Source: AC-69 sp963751665
GTDB taxonomy: Bacteria; Actinomycetota; UBA4738; HRBIN12
DNA length: 64,000 nucleotides
Assembly: GCA_963751665.1 (NCBI GenBank)
Contig: CAVVVF010000004.1
Location: 124,001 to 188,000, forward strand
Reading direction: 5' to 3'
Made by a program: the position numbers and the translations under genes
In this document: piece after piece, positions 25,671 to 34,266 of the stretch
Position numbering within the stretch: the first letter of the stretch is position 1
Layout: each line of letters opens with the position of its first letter
Notes under the pieces: model-generated
Seen by the model: the letters and a program-made list of their open reading frames with translations, nothing else
Told to the model about the DNA's origin: nothing
Databases searched by the model: none

Positions 25671-26021
25671 TCATCGGTAGCCGCCGGTCGGCCGCTCGGC
25701 GGTCAGGCCGCGGAGGCGCTTCCGCCAGTTCTGCATGATCACCGCTGCCACCACGATCGTCAGGAGTGGCCCGGTGCTCAGGCCCAGGGCGATGGCGTCG
25801 CGGATCTCCAGCGCCCAGCTCCCGCCCCCCGAGGGCCCGGCCCAGCCCAGCTTCTGCTCGGCGAAATACATCCAGAACGAGGGGACGACCACCGCGAAGA
25901 TCAGGATGAAGAACCACAGCCCGACGCAGAACACCACCGCTTTGGTCCAGGTCCACTCGAAGGTCTTGACGGTCGGCTCGACCCGCTGCTTCAGCTCGAC
26001 CAGCCTCTTCGGAACCCTCAT
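25671..26021 (-). CDS. Small two-helix membrane protein heading the bc operon
   Basis: About 116 residues. The N terminus is basic (MRVPKRLVELKQRVEP), followed by two helices (AVVFCVGLWFFILIFAVVV and LSTGPLLTIVVAAVIM) with a Trp/Tyr-rich loop between them (FWMYFAEQKLGWAGPSGGGS) and a basic C-terminal tail. I do not recognise a family. It is the first gene of the operon; the ATG at 26021 follows GAGG and is about 24 nt from the predicted transcript start of a perfect TATAAT promoter. It probably anchors or stabilises the ferredoxin-like subunit encoded next. Confidence 0.7.
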   Translation of the reverse strand: MRVPKRLVELKQRVEPTVKTFEWTWTKAVVFCVGLWFFILIFAVVVPSFWMYFAEQKLGWAGPSGGGSWALEIRDAIALGLSTGPLLTIVVAAVIMQNWRKRLRGLTAERPTGGYR

Positions 26022-26051
26022 GCGCAACCCATCCTCGCGTGCGGCCGGCTG

Positions 26052-26057
26052 ATTATA
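26052..26057 (-). promoter_or_regulatory. Perfect -10 (TATAAT) of the bc operon
   Basis: TATAAT on the minus strand, giving a predicted start near 26045 and a 24-nt leader with a GAGG ribosome site. A clear -35 is not visible. Confidence 0.6.
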
Positions 26058-26105
26058 GCCAGGGCCATTTCGCGCACCGTTCCGGCCCCGACCATCCTAC
26101 CGGCC

Positions 26106-26123
26106 TTGTGAATCCCTTCACAA
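26106..26123. promoter_or_regulatory. Rex operator between the bc and caa3/ccdA operons
   Basis: TTGTGAATCCCTTCACAA, a perfect match to the Rex consensus TTGTGAA-N4-TTCACAA. The symmetry extends into GGCC on both sides, making a 26-bp palindrome. It lies 32 bp before the ccdA start and about 60-80 bp upstream of the bc promoter start, so it can directly block the ccdA promoter and may also affect the bc operon. Confidence 0.9.
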
Positions 26124-26154
26124 GGCCCCGGACGGCTAAGCTGCCGGGCACTCC

Positions 26155-26907
26155 ATGGTGGCCGATCTCATGGTCGCGGATCTCGTGCAACGGGGGCTCG
26201 CATCCTGGTGGGCGCCGGCCTTGGCGTTCCTGGCCGGGATGGTGTCGTTCGCCTCCCCTTGCGTCTTCCCCTTGGTCCCGGGGTACCTGTCGTTCGTCTC
26301 CGGCGGCCAGGCCAAGGAGGAGCGTGCGGTCGTCCCCATCCTGCTGTTCATCTTGGGGTTCGCCGCGGTGTTCACGGCCCTTGGGGCCTTCGCCGGCGGC
26401 GCGGTCACGCGGTTCTTGAAGTCGGAGCTGGTCTTCCGGGTCTCCGGCGTGATCATCGTGGCGTTCGGCCTGCTCATGGTGCTCTACGCCTTGCGGATCG
26501 GATGGGCGGGCCTGTACGCGGAACGCCGGCCGCTGATGTCGAGGGTGAAGCCGGGACCCGCATGGGCCTTCCCCCTGGGGGTGGCGTTCGGCACCGGATG
26601 GACCCCGTGCATCGGCCCGGTCCTCACCGGCATCTTCCTGATCGCCGCGGCTCAAGGCGGGGCGATCCGTGGGGCGTTCCTCCTGTTCGTCTACTCCCTG
26701 GGCCTGGGGCTGCCGTTCCTCCTCCTGGGGCTGGGGATCCGCCGGCTCATGGGTGCCCTGGCGTTCGTCCGGCGCAACTACCACTGGTTCGCCGGGATCT
26801 CGGGGGTCCTCATGATCGCGATCGGGTTGCTCATCGCCACCAACCTGTGGACCCGGATCCTCGCGCCGGTCTTCGAGCTCATCGGGCGGTTCAGCCCGCC
26901 GATCTGA
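26155..26907 (+). CDS. ccdA: Cytochrome c biogenesis protein CcdA
   Basis: A 250-residue membrane thiol:disulfide carrier with about six helices. The two redox Cys are in FASPCVFPLVPGYLSFVSGG and TGWTPCIGPVL. It passes electrons from cytosolic thioredoxin to the outside to keep apocytochrome Cys reduced, here probably via the ResA/TlpA-like lipoprotein at 35566. It opens an operon with resB, ccsA and the caa3 oxidase, with a Rex operator immediately upstream. The true start could be a second Met a few codons in. Confidence 0.94.
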   Translation: MVADLMVADLVQRGLASWWAPALAFLAGMVSFASPCVFPLVPGYLSFVSGGQAKEERAVVPILLFILGFAAVFTALGAFAGGAVTRFLKSELVFRVSGVIIVAFGLLMVLYALRIGWAGLYAERRPLMSRVKPGPAWAFPLGVAFGTGWTPCIGPVLTGIFLIAAAQGGAIRGAFLLFVYSLGLGLPFLLLGLGIRRLMGALAFVRRNYHWFAGISGVLMIAIGLLIATNLWTRILAPVFELIGRFSPPI

Positions 26908-26933
26908 GCCCGTCCTTGATCCGACCCTTCCCA

Positions 26934-26939
26934 TAGAAT
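26934..26939 (+). promoter_or_regulatory. Candidate internal -10 before resB
   Basis: TAGAAT, 12 bp before the resB ATG at 26952; may give resB an extra promoter independent of the Rex site. Confidence 0.4.
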
Positions 26940-26951
26940 CGGTCCTCCGGC

Positions 26952-28504
26952 ATGTCGTCCACCGCCACCTCCGCTCGTCGGATGACCCTCCGCCAGTCGC
27001 TCGCGCTCGTGTGGCGGACCCTGCGGTCGATGCGGACCGCGCTGGTGCTGCTCTTGCTCCTCGGGGTGGCCGCGGTGGCCGGCTCCCTCGTGCCGCAGGT
27101 GGGAACGTCCAACCCCCGGATCGTCGCCATGTTCCGGGATCACCCGCTCCGAGCCGACATCTACGACAAGCTCGGGCTGTTCGACGTGTTCGGCTCGTGG
27201 TGGTTCACGCTGATCTACACGCTGCTACTGATCTCACTGGCCGCGTGCCTGCTTCCGCGGACCCGCGCCATGGTCCGCAACATCCGGTCGCGTCCCCAGC
27301 CCTCTCGCGAGCTCGATGCGATGCGCCACTACGCCGTGCGGCCGGTGGCCGCCGAGCCGGAACGAGCGATCGCCGACGCCCGTCGCGTGCTGCGACGCCG
27401 CTTCTTCCGGGTGGCACAGTCGAACGGTGGTGGCCCGCCCGCCCTGGCCGCGGACAAGGGGCTGGCCCGGGAGGCCGGCAGTCTCCTGTTCCATTGGTCG
27501 TTCTTCCTGATCCTGGTGGGGATGGTCTGGGGCAAGGGCACCGGGTTCACCGGACAGGCGGTGATCGTCGAGGGACAGACGTGGACCGAGGCCGCCGCGA
27601 ACTACGACGGACGGATCCACGAGGGCCGCTTCTTCGACGACGGCGACCACAGCGGCGTGGGCATCCACGTCGACGACTTCACCGCGACCTACCGGATCCC
27701 GTCGGGGATCCCCGAGGACTTCGTGACCCGGGCCGACCTGTACGACCCGGGCGGCGCGTACGTGAGGACGGCAGACATCCGGGTGAACCACCCGGCCGAG
27801 ATCGACGGCGTGAAGTTCTACCAGTTCGGTTATGGATGGGCGCCGGTGATCGACGTTCGGCAGGACGGCGAGGGCATCGCGTCGGGCCCCGTGGTCTGCA
27901 CGCAAGGCCCCCCGCCCCCGGGCGTGAGCGCGCTCCAGCTGCCGTGGAACTGCGTGGTGAAGCTCCCCACGCTGACGCCGCAGGTGGGCCTCCGCTTCGA
28001 GCTGTGGCCGGACAGCCGAGGCCTGTACGCGCTGCTCGAGACGGGCAGGGCCATGCCCATGCTCACGCAGTTCGCCCCAGTGATGACCTACACCGCCTAC
28101 CGGGGCGACCTTCGTGCTGAGCTCGTGCAGAACGCCACGGTGCTCGACACCACCGGGATGCGGAGGTGGAAGCAGGGCGTGATCGGGGGGGAGAGACCAA
28201 GGATCTCGGGGACGGGCTTTCGATCTCGTTTCCCGATCTCAGGCAGTACACGGTGCTCGAGGTGAAGCGCGACCGCGGCCTGTGGATCATGTTCCTCGCC
28301 GCTCTCCTCATCTTGATAGGGTTGCTTCCGGCTCTGTACAGCTCCCGGCGGAAGGTCTGGGTGACGGCCGAGCCCGACGGGCCGGGGAGCGTGCTGAAGG
28401 TCGGGGGCTTCGCCCTCCAGCGAAGGAGTCAGTTCGAGGAGGAGTTCGCCAAGCTGGTGGACGAGCTGACGGGGACGTCCCGGGATAGAGTGGGCGCGCT
28501 GTGA
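26952..28504 (+). CDS. resB: Cytochrome c biogenesis protein ResB, frameshifted
   Basis: About 517 residues; with CcsA it forms the system II heme lyase that exports heme and attaches it to CxxCH. Helices near residues 30-50 (ALVLLLLLGVAAVAGSLVP) and 80-100 (WWFTLIYTLLLISLAACLLP), a third at ~180 (LLFHWSFFLILVGMVWG) and a fourth near the C terminus (MFLAALLILIGLLPAL) enclose a large outside domain. One indel near 28190 splits the C-terminal helix region from the rest. Its stop overlaps ccsA by 4 bp (GTGA). Confidence 0.92.
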
Positions 28505-29434
28505 GCACCGAGCAGTGGTCCCGGCTGTCCACCGACGCCTTCAACGTCGCGCTGTTCGCCTACATCGCCGGGATGATCGGCTACTTCTACTACCTGGCGT
28601 TCCGCCGGCATCTGGTGTGGCGCGCGGCCAGCCTGGCGGCATTCCTCGGCCTGGGCGGCGCACGTCGTGTCGGTCCTGGCACGGGGCGTCGCCGCCGGCC
28701 GGGTTCCCTGGGGCAACATGTACGAGTACTCGTCGCTGCTCGCGCTGCTGGTGGTGGCGGGCTACCTGTTCGTGGTGGAGGGCACCTTCAAGGTCCGAGT
28801 GCTCGGCGGGTTCGTCCTGGCCTTCTCCGTGCTCACGATGGCCATCGCCGTGATGTTCCTGTACGTGGGGCCCGGACCGCTCGTTCCGGCGTTGAACTCC
28901 TACTGGATCAAGATCCACGTGGTGGCCGCGATCACGGGCTCGTCGCTGTTCGCGCTGGGGTGCATCGTGACGATCCTGTACCTGGCCAAGGACCGCCGGG
29001 AACGAAAGTCGGCGGTGGCGCCGATCATGGGCGGCTCGGTGGACCTGGACGACGCCCCGCCGCACTTCGAGTCCGGAGCCGACGAGCCGGTAGGCGGCGC
29101 GACCCGGAGAGGCATCCTTCCTCCGGCCGCGGTGCTGGACCGGGTGGCCTACCGGACGATCGCCTTCGCCTTTCCCATCTGGACGTTCGCCGTCATCGCC
29201 GGCGCCATCTGGGCGGAGCAGGCCTGGGGCCGCTACTGGGGATGGGACCCCAAGGAGACGTGGTCGTTCATCACGTGGGTGATCTTCGCCGGCTACCTGC
29301 ACGCGCGCGCGACGTCGGGGTGGCGGGGCCGGCGGGCCGCGGTGATCGCGCTCGTCGGGTTCGCCTCGCTGCTCATCACCTATTACGCGGTGAACCTGTG
29401 GATCGTCGGCCTTCACTCCTACGCCGGGGTCTGA
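28501..29434 (+). CDS. ccsA: Cytochrome c biogenesis protein CcsA/ResC (CcsB), frameshifted
   Basis: About 311 residues, multi-helix heme handling protein. The hallmark WWD-type motif is WGRYWGWDPKETWSFI, flanked by conserved His in the helices (e.g. IKIHVVAAITG and LHARATSG). An indel near 28660 splits the first helix pair from the rest. GTG at 28501 overlaps the resB stop; its TGA overlaps the ctaC ATG by 1 bp. Works with ResB to ligate heme to the CxxCH of CtaC and the bc-complex cytochrome. Confidence 0.93.
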
Positions 29435-30543
29435 TGCCGCTGCGGAGGCTCTCCCGGACGCTCCTCGGGGCGGTGGTCCTGATCGCCCTGGTGGTCCTGG
29501 CGGCGGCCTGCGCCCCCAACGCCACCCAGGACACGCTGAAGCCGGCGGGCCCGTACGCGGAGAAGATCGACAACCTGTTCCGGCCGGTCTTCTGGATAGC
29601 CACGGCGGTGTTCGTCGTCGTCGAGGGGATGCTCCTGTACCTCGCCGTCCGGTACCGGCATCGCAAGGGGCGCCGGGAGATCCCACCGCAGATCCACGGG
29701 AACCAGCGCCTCGAGATCGCGTGGACGATCGTGCCGGCCATCCTCCTGGTCGGCGTGGCCATCCCCACGGTGTCGGGGATCTTTGCGCTGGCGGCGAAGC
29801 CCTCCGGCCGGGTGCTCGACGTGAACGTGATCGGCCACCAGTGGTGGTGGGAGTTCGACTATCCGGGCCTCGACGTGACCACGGCGAACGTGCTGCACAT
29901 CCCCACGGGAGAGCCCGTGTACGTCTCGCTCTGCGCGGCGGGGCACGGCTATCACGACGTGACTGCGCCGAACGCCTGCCAGGAGGCCGGAAGCTACGGC
30001 AACGTCGGCGACGACGTGATCCACTCGTTCTGGGTGCCACGGCTGGCCGGAAAGCAGGACGTCGTCCCCGGCCGCACGAACCACCTGGTCCTGCAGGCCG
30101 ACCGGCCGGGGACGTACACGGGACAGTGCGCGGAGTTCTGCGGCCTGTCGCACGCCTACATGCGTCTCGAGGTGGTGGCCCAGGCCCCGGCCGACTTCGA
30201 CGCGTGGGTCCGCCAGCAGCAGGCCGACGCCGTGACGCCGCCGCAGGGATCGCTCGCCGCGACCGGCCTGAACGAGTTCCTGAACGGGGCGTGCATCGGA
30301 TGCCACGCCATCCAGGGTCCAAAGGTGAACGACCAGCCGCTCACCCAGCCCGGCGGACCGAACCTGACGCACCTCATGAGCCGGGACTGCTTCGCCGGCT
30401 GCATCTTCACCATGAACCGGGACAACCTGGAGCGATGGCTGCGGGACCCCCCGGCGGTGAAGCCGGGGTCGTGGATGCCGGACTACGGGCTGAGCGATCA
30501 GCAGGTAAGAGCGCTGGTCGCCTACCTGATGACGCTGAAGTGA
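29434..30543 (+). CDS. ctaC: Cytochrome c oxidase subunit II, caa3 type (with fused cytochrome c)
   Basis: A 369-residue lipoprotein-type subunit II; lipobox LAAAC puts Cys26 at the membrane. Two helices follow, then the CuA domain with the aromatic patch GHQWWWEFDYP and the binuclear copper motif CAEFCGLSHAYM, and finally a fused cytochrome c domain with heme motif CIGCH and likely axial Met in SWMPDY. The fused heme marks a caa3 oxidase that takes electrons without a separate soluble cytochrome c. Intact. ATG at 29434 overlaps the ccsA stop. Confidence 0.95.
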   Translation: MPLRRLSRTLLGAVVLIALVVLAAACAPNATQDTLKPAGPYAEKIDNLFRPVFWIATAVFVVVEGMLLYLAVRYRHRKGRREIPPQIHGNQRLEIAWTIVPAILLVGVAIPTVSGIFALAAKPSGRVLDVNVIGHQWWWEFDYPGLDVTTANVLHIPTGEPVYVSLCAAGHGYHDVTAPNACQEAGSYGNVGDDVIHSFWVPRLAGKQDVVPGRTNHLVLQADRPGTYTGQCAEFCGLSHAYMRLEVVAQAPADFDAWVRQQQADAVTPPQGSLAATGLNEFLNGACIGCHAIQGPKVNDQPLTQPGGPNLTHLMSRDCFAGCIFTMNRDNLERWLRDPPAVKPGSWMPDYGLSDQQVRALVAYLMTLK

Positions 30544-30559
30544 TGGAGGACGTGCCGCG

Positions 30560-32458
30560 ATGGCGACCGTGAGCGTTCGGGCGGAAGGGGCGAGGGGCGG
30601 GCTTCTCCGCCGACCCACCGCGACCACCGGGGTCTGGAGCTGGATCACGACCGTCGACCACAAGCGGATCGGGATCCTGTACGGCATCACCGCGTTCGCG
30701 TTCTTCCTCATCGGGGGGATCGAGGCGCTGTTCATCCGGCTCCAGCTGGCCCAGCCGAACGGGAAGATCCTGTCCGCGTCGACGTACAACGAGTTCTTCA
30801 CCATGCACGGCGTCACGATGATCTTCCTGGTCGTCATGCCGCTGTCGGCCGCCTTCTTCAACTACTTCATCCCGCTCCAGATCGGGGCCCGCGACGTGGC
30901 GTTCCCCCGGCTGAACGCCTTCACGTACTGGGCCTTCCTGGCGGGGGGCCTGTTCATCTACTCCGGGTTCCTTCTGGGCGGGGCCCCGAACGGCGGATGG
31001 TTCGGTTACGCGCCGCTGTCCACCGTGGAGCCCGGCAACAACATGCTGTTCTACGCGCTCGGACTCCTCATGACCGGCATCGCGTCGACCGCCTCGGCCA
31101 TGAACCTGGCCGTCACGATCATCAACATGCGGGCGCCGGGCATGACGATGTTCCGGATGCCCGTGTTCATGTGGATGGCCCTGGTCGTGCAGCTCCTGCT
31201 GGCCTTCGCCCTGCCCATCATCACCGTGGGCCTGTTCCAGATGCTGTTCGACCGCCGCTTCGGGACCCACTTCTTCGACCCGGCGGCCGGGGGAGACCCG
31301 GTGCTGTGGCAGCACATGTTCTGGCTGTTCGGCCATCCCGAGGTGTACATCCTGATCCTGCCGGCGATGGGGATCGTGTCGGAGGTGCTCCCCGTCTTCG
31401 CCCGCAAGCCGCTGTTCGGCTACCAGTTCGTCGTGTTCTCCGGGATCGCCATCGGGTTCATCGGGTTCGGCGTGTGGGCCCATCACATGTTCGCCGTCGG
31501 CCTGGGCCCCGTGGCGAACACGGCCTTCGGCATCTCCACGATGATCATCGCCGTCCCCACGGGCGTGAAGATCTTCAACTGGATGGGCACGCTGTGGAAG
31601 GGCGACATCCGATTCACCACGCCGATGCTGTTCGCCGTGGCGTTCATCGGGCAGTTCGTCGTGGGCGGCCTGTCGGGGGTCACGCACGCCGTCGTCCCGG
31701 CCGACTATCAGCAGACCGACACCTACTACATCGTGGCGCACTTCCACTACGTGCTGTTCGGCGGGGCCATCTTCGGGCTGTTCTCGGGGGTGTATTACTG
31801 GTGGCCCAAGGTCTTCGGCCGGATGCTGGACGAACGGATCGGCAAGCTCCATTTCTGGCTGATGGTGATCGGGTTCAACCTGACGTTCGGCCCGATGCAC
31901 ATCCTGGGGCTCCAGGGGATGCCCCGGCGGATCCAGACCTACCCCGCGACGCTCGGGCTCGGCGTCTGGAACCTGGTGGCGACCATCGGGGCGTTCATCA
32001 TCGCCACGAGCGTGCTGATCTTCGTGCTGAACGCGATCGCCAGCTTCCGCCGGCCGATGGATGCTGGGGCCGACCCCTGGGATGCCCGGACCCTGGAGTG
32101 GTCGGTCTCGTCGCCGCCGCCCGTGTACAACTTCGAGGAGATCCCGGTGGTGCATTCGCTCGACGAGCTGTGGCACCGTAAGTACGCCGAGACCGAGGGC
32201 GGCGTCGTCGTCCCGGTGCCGGCGGGCGGAGCCGGGACGGAGCCCGCCCACGACTCGGGGAGCGCCGGCCCGGAAGGCCACGGGGCCGGCGGCCACGGCA
32301 TCCACCTGCCGGGCCAGTCCTACTTCCCGTTCGTCGCGGCCCTGGGCCTGCCGCTGATCGGGTACGGGGTGATCTTCCACCTGTGGATGGCGGTGGCCGG
32401 GGCGGTCGTGCTGCTGGTCGGGGTGTACGGCTGGGCCATCGAGCCCGCGTCGGAGTAG
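30560..32458 (+). CDS. ctaD: Cytochrome c oxidase subunit I with extra C-terminal helices
   Basis: A 632-residue heme-copper oxidase core subunit. Seen are TMHGVTMIFLVVMP (low-spin heme His), FWLFGHPEVYILILPAMG (CuB His and cross-linked Tyr), WAHHMFAVG (the CuB His pair) and VAHFHYVLFGG (heme His). After the normal 12-helix core, a Gly/Pro-rich linker leads to two further helices (SYFPFVAALGLPLIGYGVIF and MAVAGAVVLLVGVYG), which look like a fused CtaF/COX IV-type module, although a separate ctaF follows. Intact, 16 bp after ctaC. Confidence 0.96.
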   Translation: MATVSVRAEGARGGLLRRPTATTGVWSWITTVDHKRIGILYGITAFAFFLIGGIEALFIRLQLAQPNGKILSASTYNEFFTMHGVTMIFLVVMPLSAAFFNYFIPLQIGARDVAFPRLNAFTYWAFLAGGLFIYSGFLLGGAPNGGWFGYAPLSTVEPGNNMLFYALGLLMTGIASTASAMNLAVTIINMRAPGMTMFRMPVFMWMALVVQLLLAFALPIITVGLFQMLFDRRFGTHFFDPAAGGDPVLWQHMFWLFGHPEVYILILPAMGIVSEVLPVFARKPLFGYQFVVFSGIAIGFIGFGVWAHHMFAVGLGPVANTAFGISTMIIAVPTGVKIFNWMGTLWKGDIRFTTPMLFAVAFIGQFVVGGLSGVTHAVVPADYQQTDTYYIVAHFHYVLFGGAIFGLFSGVYYWWPKVFGRMLDERIGKLHFWLMVIGFNLTFGPMHILGLQGMPRRIQTYPATLGLGVWNLVATIGAFIIATSVLIFVLNAIASFRRPMDAGADPWDARTLEWSVSSPPPVYNFEEIPVVHSLDELWHRKYAETEGGVVVPVPAGGAGTEPAHDSGSAGPEGHGAGGHGIHLPGQSYFPFVAALGLPLIGYGVIFHLWMAVAGAVVLLVGVYGWAIEPASE

Positions 32459-32467
32459 GGGGAGCGG

Positions 32468-33074
32468 TTGGAGTCGGTCCACACGTTCGAGAGCGAGCAC
32501 GAGGCCACCAGCACCGGCCTGCCCAACACGAAGCTCGCCATGTGGCTGTTCCTCGCGTCGGACTGCCTGCTGTTCGGCGCGCTGATCTCCACCTACGTGC
32601 TGTACCGGGGGGCGAGCCTCGTCGGTCCGTACCCCAGCGAGGTGTTCGACATCCCGTACACCTCGGTGAGCTCGTTCGTCCTGCTGGCCAGCTCGCTCAC
32701 GATGGTCCTGGCCCTCGCGGCCATCCAGCGGGGCGAGATCGGGCAGGATGCGGGTGTGGCTGCTGGCCACGGCCCTGCTCGGCATGACCTTCGTGGGCGG
32801 CCAGGTCTACGAGTTCACGACGTTCTACCGGGAGGGCCTGACGCTGTCCACGAACCTGTTCGGTACCACGTTCTACGTCCTGACCGGGTTCCACGGCACC
32901 CACGTGGGCGTCGGCATCCTCATGCTCCTCTCGCTGGTCGCGATGTCGTTCACCGGAAGGATCACGCCGCGCGACACGATGGCCGTGGAGCTGGTCGGCC
33001 TGTACTGGCACTTCGTCGACATCGTGTGGATCGTGATCTTCACGGTCGTGTACCTGATCCCGACGGGAAAGTAG
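32468..33074 (+). CDS. ctaE: Cytochrome c oxidase subunit III, frameshifted
   Basis: About 202 residues, five-helix type. Conserved parts are NTKLAMWLFLASDCLLFGALI, the GGQVYEF region, TGFHGTHVGVGILML and YWHFVDIVWIVIFTVVYL. One indel near 32745 splits it after the second helix. The TTG at 32468 follows GGGGGAG and starts the family-like N terminus. It supports stable turnover of subunit I. Confidence 0.93.
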
Positions 33075-33082
33075 GCAGACGG

Positions 33083-33424
33083 GTGGAACGAGCCGACGTG
33101 CGGGAACCGGCTTCGCCGACGCCCCCCGGGCCCGCGGCCGGACCGTCCGCCACCCCAGTCCCAAGGAGTACGTCCGCATCGCCGTCGTCCTGGCCGTGGT
33201 CACGGCGATGGAGGTCGGCATCTACTACGCCAAGGTCTCCGCGGGCCCTCCTGATCCCGCTGCTGCTGATCTTCGCCGCGGTCAAGTTCGTGCTGGTCGT
33301 GCTGTGGTACATGCACCTGCGGTTCGACAGCAGGACCTACGCCCGGTTCTTCATGATCGGGTTGGCGGGAGCGGTGACGCTGTACCTCGTCGTGCTCCTC
33401 ACGTTCAGGGCCTTCTCGGGGTAG
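33083..33424 (+). CDS. ctaF: Cytochrome c oxidase subunit IV, frameshifted
   Basis: About 113 residues. Core segments are HPSPKEYVRIAVVLAVVTAM (first helix), LLIPLLLIFAAVKFVLVVLW with YMHLRFD (second helix and the typical MHL) and GLAGAVTLYLVVLLTF (third helix). Two indels, near 33150 and 33245, break the frame. The GTG at 33083 gives a Pro-rich N terminus. Belongs to the prokaryotic COX IV family. It sits between ctaE and ctaG, 2-8 bp apart. Confidence 0.85.
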   Translation: MERADVREPASPTPPGPAAGPSATPVPRSTSASPSSWPWSRRWRSASTTPRSPRALLIPLLLIFAAVKFVLVVLWYMHLRFDSRTYARFFMIGLAGAVTLYLVVLLTFRAFSG

Positions 33425-33426
33425 CC

Positions 33427-34266
33427 GTGGCCCTCCCTCCCTGGCACGCGCACCCGGACGTATGGGTCCTGTTCGCCGGCATCGAAGCCGGCTACCTCGC
33501 GGTGGTCCATCGGCATCGGCGGGAACGCGGAGGGGAGGACCCGGAGTGGCGGCGGCGAGCCACCTTCTTCTCGTTCGGGGTGCTCGCGCTGTGGGTGGGC
33601 GCGGACTGGCCCATCCACGACCTGGCCGAGCGGTACCTGTACTCGATCCACATGGTGCAGCACCTGCTGTTCACCCTGGTTTCCCCGCCGCTCCTGTTGG
33701 CCGGGATGCCGCCCTGGCTCCTCCGTGGCCTGCTCCGTCCCCGGCCGGTCCATCGGGCCTTCCGGTTCTTCACCCGGCCCCTGGTCGCGCTGATCCTGTT
33801 CAACGGGGTCCTGCTGTTCACGCATTGGCCTGCGGTGGTCGACGTGTCGGTGCGGTCGGAGGGGCTCCACTTCGGGCTGCACGTGCTGCTGGTGTTCTCG
33901 GCGCTCGCCATGTGGTGGCCGGTGATGTCGCCGATGCCGGAGATGCCCCCCCTCGCCCCGCCCGGCCAGATGCTCTACCTGTTCCTCCAGTCGCTCGCCC
34001 CGACGATCCCGGCGTCGTTCCTGACGCTGGGGTCGACCCTGCTGTACCCGGTGTACGGCACCTTCCCCAGGATCTGGGGCATCTCGGCGCACACGGACCA
34101 GCTCGTCGCGGGGCTGATCATGAAGCTGGCCGGGGGAGCCATCCTGTGGGGGTTCATCACCGTCATCTTCTTCCGGTGGCACGACCGCGAGATGCAGACC
34201 GGCTGGGATCCGCTCCAGCTGCGCCAGGTGGAGCGTGAGGTGACGTCGGAGCTGTCGAAGCGATGA
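33427..34266 (+). CDS. ctaG: Cytochrome c oxidase assembly protein CtaG (caa3_CtaG)
   Basis: A 279-residue multi-helix membrane protein of the caa3_CtaG family, involved in copper insertion or assembly of caa3 oxidases. Conserved pieces are ADWPIHDLAERYLYSIHMVQ, then HLLFTLVSPPLLL with Pro-rich GMPPWLL, FTHWPAVVDVSV, and a late LLYPVYGTFPRIWGIS. Conserved His residues in the helices are possible copper ligands. GTG at 33427, 2 bp after ctaF; its stop overlaps the next gene by 4 bp. Confidence 0.92.
   Translation: MALPPWHAHPDVWVLFAGIEAGYLAVVHRHRRERGGEDPEWRRRATFFSFGVLALWVGADWPIHDLAERYLYSIHMVQHLLFTLVSPPLLLAGMPPWLLRGLLRPRPVHRAFRFFTRPLVALILFNGVLLFTHWPAVVDVSVRSEGLHFGLHVLLVFSALAMWWPVMSPMPEMPPLAPPGQMLYLFLQSLAPTIPASFLTLGSTLLYPVYGTFPRIWGISAHTDQLVAGLIMKLAGGAILWGFITVIFFRWHDREMQTGWDPLQLRQVEREVTSELSKR

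Noticed and set aside
26101..26128. The 26-bp palindrome as a transcription terminator
   Set aside because: It lies between divergent promoters, not after genes, and its core is an exact Rex operator.
30407..32785. A 792-codon open frame on the minus strand opposite ctaD/ctaE
   Set aside because: It is a shadow of the conserved ctaD on the plus strand; composition is Arg/Gly/His/Asp-rich with no family features, as expected for high-GC antisense frames.
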